Of a stretch of 19,365 nucleotides of DNA, positions 15,605 through 19,365 are shown piece by piece. The position numbers and the translations under genes were made by a program. Origin of the DNA: CAZRDB01 sp964598695 (GTDB taxonomy: Bacteria; Armatimonadota; Zipacnadia; UBA1398); NCBI GenBank assembly GCA_964598695.1, contig CAZRDB010000087.1, positions 1-19,365 on the forward strand, written 5' to 3'. Positions within the stretch are counted from its first letter, which is position 1, and each line of letters opens with the position of its first letter. The notes beneath the pieces are model-generated. The model saw only the letters and a list, made by a program, of their open reading frames with translations, made no database searches and was not told where the DNA came from.

Positions 15605-16786
15605 ATGCGGATTCTGCACCTAACCCCGTACTTCGACCCGGAGCCGTTCATCCTCGGCATGCCGTTCGCCAAGGGGCTCCAGGAGCGCGGCCACACGGTC
15701 GACGTGCTCACCGGTTTCCCGAACTGGCCGGGGGGCAAGGTCTACGAGGGCTACCGCCTGCGGTGGCGCCAGGTCGAGACGATGGACGGCGTGCGCGTCC
15801 TCCGGGTCGCCCACTATCCCAGTCACGATCGCTCCTCGCTGCGGCGCTTCGCCAACTACGCGAGCTTCGGCCTGAGTGCCTCCACCCTCGGGCTGCTCAC
15901 GCGCGGGCGCTACGACGTGGTCCACGCGATCCACCCCTGCGGGCTGATGGGGCTGCCGGCGTGGTCGTTCCGGATGCTCCGGCGGGTCCCGTTCGTGTAC
16001 AACATCCAGGACCTGTGGCCCGAGGCGCTGGCGGGCACCGGCATGATGAACGCGCGGTGGGCGTTGCGGTTCGTGGAGTGGTGGCTGAGCGTCACCTACC
16101 GGCTCTCCGCGCACCTCACCGTGATCTCGGAGGGCATGAAGCGGGCGCTGTGCAGCAGAGGGGTGCCCGAGGCCAAAGTCTCGGTGATCCACAACTGGTG
16201 CGCCGAGGGGAGTATCGCGGCCGGTCCACAGGCGCTGCCCGAGGACGAGCGGGCGGCGTTCGCCGGACGCTTCAACGTGGTCGATGCCGGCAACTTCGGT
16301 CTCCCCCAGGCCNNNNNNNNNNNNGTGCAGTTCGTGCTCGTGGGGGGCGGCGTCGAGTCGGAGGAGCTGGAGCGGCGGGCGGAGGCCGAGAGGCTGCCGA
16401 ACGTGCGCTTCCTGCCCCGACGGCCGATGTCGGAGGTCGCGGCGGTGCTGCAGGCGGCCGATGTGCTGCTGGTGCACCTGCGCGACCTGCCGGAGTTCCA
16501 CGAGACCGTTCCGGGCAAGGTGCAGGCCTACCTCGCGACCGGCAAGCCGATCCTCGCGGGTCTGGCCGGCGACGGAGCCGAGCTGGTGGTCCGCTCGGGC
16601 GGTGGGACGGTCTTCCACCCGGAGGATCCACAGGCCCTGACGGAGGCCGTCCTCGGGCTGAGCCGGCTCGAGCCGGCCGCGCTCGCCGAGATGGGTGTGC
16701 GCGGGCGTGGGTTCTACCAGCGTGAGCTGTGCCTCGACGTGGGCCTCGCCCGCTACGAGCAGGTGCTCTCCGCGGCCGCACGCTAG
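15605..16786 (+). CDS. GT4 glycosyltransferase resembling WbuB (putative L-fucosaminyl transferase), with internal assembly gap
   Basis: The start MRILHLTPYFDPEPF and the passage LTGFPNWPGGKVYEGY are typical of WbuB/WcaI-type GT4 enzymes. In several O-antigen clusters WbuB sits beside the FucNAc genes and is thought to transfer L-fucosamine. The pattern continues with YNIQDLWPEAL, LTVISEGMKRAL, VIHNWCAEG and DAGNFG up to the N run. It resumes as VQFVLVGGGVESEEL, FLPRRPMSEVAAVLQAADVLLVH in two parts, and VPGKVQAYLATGKPIL for donor binding. About 15 residues are probably missing at the gap. ATG 15605 has only a weak ribosome site, 41 bases after capG. Family assignment is firm; FucNAc transfer is inferred from context. 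Confidence 0.87.
   Translation: MRILHLTPYFDPEPFILGMPFAKGLQERGHTVDVLTGFPNWPGGKVYEGYRLRWRQVETMDGVRVLRVAHYPSHDRSSLRRFANYASFGLSASTLGLLTRGRYDVVHAIHPCGLMGLPAWSFRMLRRVPFVYNIQDLWPEALAGTGMMNARWALRFVEWWLSVTYRLSAHLTVISEGMKRALCSRGVPEAKVSVIHNWCAEGSIAAGPQALPEDERAAFAGRFNVVDAGNFGLPQAXXXXVQFVLVGGGVESEELERRAEAERLPNVRFLPRRPMSEVAAVLQAADVLLVHLRDLPEFHETVPGKVQAYLATGKPILAGLAGDGAELVVRSGGGTVFHPEDPQALTEAVLGLSRLEPAALAEMGVRGRGFYQRELCLDVGLARYEQVLSAAAR
16313..16324. other. Assembly gap (12 N) inside the second glycosyltransferase
   Basis: The flanking codons read ...NFGLPQA and VQFVLVGGG.... In homologues these blocks are separated by about 15-20 residues, so 12 N understates the missing length. The flanks do not overlap visibly. 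Confidence 0.95.
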
Positions 16787-16806
16787 CCCTGCACGGAGGA
16801 GACGAC

Positions 16807-17418
16807 ATGGCGGATGCGCTGCGACCGGCAACGGTCGCCGACCTGGAACGGATCGCGGTGCTGCACGAGGCCGCGTTCCCGGGCTTCTTCCTGACCCGGA
16901 TGGGCCGGCCGTTCCTGCGCGCCTACTACGCCATGGTGCTCGAGTATGCCCGGGGGATCACCCTCGTCGCGGAATCGGACGACGGCGTCGTGGGATTCGT
17001 GACCGGGTTCCATGAGCCCGAGGGCTTCTACCGCCTGATGCGCGCGCGGAAGCTCCGGTTCGTGGGGCCGCTCGCGCTCGGCATCCTGCAGCGCCCCTCG
17101 ACGCTCCCCGGCGTGCTCGCCAATGTGCGCAAGGTGCAGGGCGGGAGCGCCGCGGGCTCGGTGCGCGAAGGCAAGCCGTGCGAACTCTCGTCGCTCGGGG
17201 TGTTGCCATCGGCCTCCGGACGGGGGCTTGGCCAGGCGCTGGTTCGCGCCTTCCTCGAGCGAGCGGCTGGCGAGGGCGCCGACCGGATCTACCTGACAAC
17301 GGACGCCGACGGGAACGAGCGGGTGAACGCGTTCTACCAGAAGCTTGGCTTCGCCCTCACCGAGTCCTTCGAGGGCCACCCCGGGCGCCGGATGAACCTG
17401 TACGTGCTGGAGGTCTGA
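16807..17418 (+). CDS. GNAT-family N-acetyltransferase, probably sugar-modifying
   Basis: The 203-residue protein has the GNAT fold signature: a first strand and helix in LRPATVADLERIAVLHEAAF, and the acetyl-CoA pyrophosphate loop in LPSASGRGLGQALVRAF, which fits RxxGxG. The last conserved block is NERVNAFYQKLGF. The neighbour is a sugar aminotransferase with only a 3-bp gap, so the likely role is N-acetylation of a 4-amino sugar nucleotide, as PseH does in pseudaminic acid synthesis. This is inference, and other amines are possible. It differs from PglD, which is a left-handed beta-helix protein. ATG 16807 has a GGAGGAG ribosome site. An upstream in-frame start (16729) inside the preceding gene lacks support. 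Confidence 0.83.
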   Translation: MADALRPATVADLERIAVLHEAAFPGFFLTRMGRPFLRAYYAMVLEYARGITLVAESDDGVVGFVTGFHEPEGFYRLMRARKLRFVGPLALGILQRPSTLPGVLANVRKVQGGSAAGSVREGKPCELSSLGVLPSASGRGLGQALVRAFLERAAGEGADRIYLTTDADGNERVNAFYQKLGFALTESFEGHPGRRMNLYVLEV

Positions 17419-17421
17419 ACT

Positions 17422-18591
17422 GTGCCTAGCTCGGTAGAGGAACCGTTTCTCCCCTTCTCGCCGCCCCTGATCGGCGAGGAGGAGATCGCGGAGGTCGTCG
17501 ACACGCTCCGTTCGGGGTGGATCTCCACCGGCCCCAAGACGAAGCGCTTTGAGGAGGAGTTCGCCGCCTGTGTGGGGGCGCCGGCCGCCCTGGCGCTCAA
17601 CTCCTGCACCGCGGGGCTGCACGTCGCACTCGCGACGCTCGGGATCGGGCCGGGCGACGAGGTCATCACGACGCCCATGACGTTCTGCTCGTCGGTCAAC
17701 GTGATCGAGCACGTGGGAGCGCGACCGGTTCTGGCCGATGTGGCGCCCGACACCCTCAACATCAGCCCCGAGGCCGTTGCGGCCGCCATGTCTCCGAAGA
17801 CCAAGGCGATCCTTCCCGTCCACTACAGCGGCCACCCTGCCGAGCTGGCGCCCCTGCGCGAGTTGGCCGCGGCGCGCGGGGTCTCGATCGTGGAGGACGC
17901 CGCGCATGCCGTGCCCGCCTCGTATAGGGGGCAGCCGATCGGCGGGAGCGACACGCCGACCGCATTCAGCTTCTACGCCACCAAGAACGTCACCACCGGC
18001 GAGGGCGGGATGCTCACGGGCTCGCCCGAGTTCCTCGAGAAGGCCCGCGTGCTGAGCCTCCACGGGATGAGCCGCGACGCGTGGCGGCGGTACGAGAAGG
18101 GCGGGAGCTGGTTCTACGAGGTCGTCAGCGCCGGCTTCAAGTACAACATGACCGACATCCAGGCGGCGCTCGGCCTATGGCAGCTCCGCAAACTCGCGAG
18201 CTTTCAGGAGCGTCGCCGGGCGATCGTCGCGCGCTACCGCGCCGCGCTCGGCGGCTGCGCGGCGCTGGAACTCCCGGCCTGCCGCGAGGATGTCGAGCAC
18301 GCCTGGCACCTGTTCGTCCTGCGGCTGCGGCCGGACGCGCTGCGGATCGATCGCGACCGCTTCATCGAAGAGATGACCCAACGCGGGATCGGCACCTCGG
18401 TCCACTTCATCCCCGTCCACCTCCACCCGTACTACGCGGGGAAGTACGGCTATCGACCCGAGGACCTGCCGGTCGCGTACTCGAACTACCGGCGCCTGCT
18501 CTCGATCCCACTCAACGTGACGCTGACCGACGCCCAGGTCGATCGCGTGGCGGCGGCCGTGCTCGGGATCTGCGAGGAGCACGCGGCATGA
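17422..18591 (+). CDS. PLP-dependent sugar aminotransferase (DegT/DnrJ/EryC1/StrS family, ArnB/PseC-like)
   Basis: The enzyme should transfer an amino group from glutamate to a 4-keto nucleotide sugar. The 389-residue protein begins LPFSPPLIGEEEI followed by SGWISTGPKTKRFEEEF, typical of ArnB/PseC relatives. PLP contacts include the NSCTAGLHVAL segment and the EDAAHAVPA motif. The Schiff-base Lys is K188 in SFYATKNVTTGEGGM. YNMTDIQAALGLWQL, HLFVLRL and GTSVHFIPVHLHPYY complete the family pattern. The start is GTG 17422 with GGAGG 8 bases upstream, 3 bases after the GNAT stop. Its TGA overlaps the next ATG. The substrate may be the CapE 4-keto product or one made outside the window. Confidence 0.92.
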   Translation: MPSSVEEPFLPFSPPLIGEEEIAEVVDTLRSGWISTGPKTKRFEEEFAACVGAPAALALNSCTAGLHVALATLGIGPGDEVITTPMTFCSSVNVIEHVGARPVLADVAPDTLNISPEAVAAAMSPKTKAILPVHYSGHPAELAPLRELAAARGVSIVEDAAHAVPASYRGQPIGGSDTPTAFSFYATKNVTTGEGGMLTGSPEFLEKARVLSLHGMSRDAWRRYEKGGSWFYEVVSAGFKYNMTDIQAALGLWQLRKLASFQERRRAIVARYRAALGGCAALELPACREDVEHAWHLFVLRLRPDALRIDRDRFIEEMTQRGIGTSVHFIPVHLHPYYAGKYGYRPEDLPVAYSNYRRLLSIPLNVTLTDAQVDRVAAAVLGICEEHAA

Positions 18592-19184
18592 GTCCCGCCA
18601 AGCGCCTGTTCGACCTCGTCTGCGCGGGGGGCGGCCTGCTGCTGCTCTGGCCGCTGCTGCTCGCGGTCGGACTGTGCGTCTGGCTGGGGGACCGGGGTCC
18701 CGTACTCTTCGGACAGGAGCGCGTCGGCCTCGGCGGGCGCGACTTCCGCATGTGGAAGTTCCGCACGATGGTGGTCGACGCGGAGAAGCTGGGCCGCAAG
18801 CTCACCGTCGGCCGTGACCCGCGGATCACGCGCGTCGGCCACTGGCTCCGGAAGTCGAAGCTCGACGAACTGCCGCAGTTGCTCAACGTCGTGCGCGGCG
18901 AGATGAGCCTGGTCGGCCCGCGGCCGGAGGTCCGGCGCTACGTCGACCTGTACACGGAGGAACAGCGGCGCGTGCTCGACCTCGTGCCGGGGATCACCGA
19001 CCCGGCCTCGGTCAAGTACCGCAACGAGAGCGAGATGCTCGCCGCCGAGGGCGATCCCGAGGCGGCCTACATCGAGCGGATCATGCCGGACAAGATCCGC
19101 ATCAACCTCGACTACGCCGCGCGCGCGACCGTGTGGAGCGACCTCGGCGTGGTGCTCAGTACATTCGCCCGCGTCCTGCGGTAA
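18588..19184 (+). CDS. Initiating phosphoglycosyl transferase, short PglC-like monotopic type
   Basis: The enzyme moves a sugar-1-phosphate from UDP-sugar to undecaprenyl phosphate, the first membrane step of repeat-unit assembly. At 198 residues it has the minimal PglC architecture and lacks the extra membrane helices of WcaJ/WbaP. SPAKRLFDL leads into one hydrophobic re-entrant helix (about 10-33). GPVLFGQERVG, FRMWKFRTMV, the catalytic Asp-Glu dyad in KSKLDELPQ (D93, E94), and RGEMSLVGPRPE follow. ATG 18588 overlaps the aminotransferase stop. Tight coupling with the aminotransferase and GNAT genes suggests that a 4-acylamino sugar could be its donor, as with bacillosamine in Campylobacter. 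That link is inference. Confidence 0.93.
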   Translation: MSPAKRLFDLVCAGGGLLLLWPLLLAVGLCVWLGDRGPVLFGQERVGLGGRDFRMWKFRTMVVDAEKLGRKLTVGRDPRITRVGHWLRKSKLDELPQLLNVVRGEMSLVGPRPEVRRYVDLYTEEQRRVLDLVPGITDPASVKYRNESEMLAAEGDPEAAYIERIMPDKIRINLDYAARATVWSDLGVVLSTFARVLR

Positions 19185-19225
19185 GCTGTCGGCTGTGCGC
19201 CGGGCGCGAGACAGGAGACTACTGG

Positions 19226-19365
19226 ATGGCAGCGAGCCCGCTTGGTCAGCTCTTGGGACGGATCGAGGACCGCACCGCCCTTGTGGGCGTTGTCGGGCTG
19301 GGGTACGTCGGGCTGCCCTTTGCGGTCGAGAAGGCCAAGGTCGGCTTCCGCGTTCTGGGGATCGA
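19226..19365 (+). CDS. UDP-sugar 6-dehydrogenase (UDP-GlcNAc/ManNAc dehydrogenase type), 3' end outside window
   Basis: The first 46 codons are visible. After MAASPLGQLLGRIEDRTA comes VGVVGLGYVGLPFAVEKAK, the NAD-binding start characteristic of the WecC/WbpA/TuaD family, which oxidises C6 of UDP-sugars to uronates. ATG 19226 has CAGGAG 8 bases upstream. It follows the PglC-like gene after 41 bp and probably continues the operon, which would supply a uronic acid for the polymer. The precise substrate (UDP-GlcNAc, UDP-ManNAc or UDP-Glc) cannot be told from this fragment. Confidence 0.85.
   Translation, partial: MAASPLGQLLGRIEDRTALVGVVGLGYVGLPFAVEKAKVGFRVLGI

Noticed and set aside
16729..16806. 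Earlier start for the acetyltransferase inside the preceding gene
   Set aside because: ATG 16807 has a strong GGAGGAG site and the GNAT fold begins right after it.
1..19365. Search for CRISPR arrays, tRNA or rRNA genes, insertion sequences, prophage or toxin-antitoxin pairs
   Set aside because: No direct-repeat arrays, RNA gene signatures, transposase motifs or terminal inverted repeats were seen. The only substantial direct repeat is the contig overlap around 2573-2836.

Overview
The window is bacterial DNA with very high GC content (about 70% by eye). It reads as a draft or metagenome-derived scaffold, because three short N runs (2700-2709, 5965-5974, 16313-16324) each interrupt a gene. 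The first gene carries a 'prepilin-type H-X9-DG' C-terminal domain. Such proteins are abundant in Armatimonadota and Planctomycetota, and the surrounding motif wording resembles Armatimonadota most. That placement is inference and could be tested with a mutS/mutL phylogeny.

Left part (1-2869). A 3' fragment of a HEAT-like/H-X9-DG protein points right and converges on a leftward pair, a GalE-type sugar-nucleotide epimerase followed by 6-phosphofructokinase. A strong hairpin at 734-765 separates the converging genes. The epimerase looks split, but the two contig ends around the N run overlap. Joining them restores one 307-residue frame, and about 80 bp beside the gap are a decayed copy of sequence found on the other side.

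Middle part (3047-8477). mutS, a rhodanese-domain gene and mutL form a tight rightward cluster for methyl-independent mismatch repair. MutS carries a sliding-clamp peptide. MutL carries both the endonuclease motifs and a clamp motif. A DinB/YfiT-like protein follows with its own ribosome binding site.

Right part (8815-19365). This is an exopolysaccharide, capsule or O-antigen type cluster, all rightward. Its genes are a Wzz/Wzc-like chain-length regulator whose ATPase-like domain lacks the P-loop lysine; a GT4 glycosyltransferase; capE-capF-capG, the complete route from UDP-GlcNAc to UDP-N-acetyl-L-fucosamine; a WbuB-like GT4 enzyme; a GNAT N-acetyltransferase; an ArnB/PseC-like sugar aminotransferase; a short PglC-like phosphoglycosyl transferase that would start the repeat unit on a lipid carrier; and the start of a UDP-sugar 6-dehydrogenase. 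The set predicts a polymer containing L-FucNAc, a 4-(acyl)amino-dideoxy sugar and probably a uronic acid. No flippase, polymerase or outer-membrane exporter lies in the window; these may lie beyond the right end.

I see no tRNA, rRNA, CRISPR array, insertion sequence or prophage. I did not find a wholly unknown system. The most unusual points are the HEAT/pilin-like chimera, the lysine-less Wzc-like protein, the amino-sugar branch at the CapE product, the Asp-to-Asn change in phosphofructokinase and the mutS-rhodanese-mutL arrangement.
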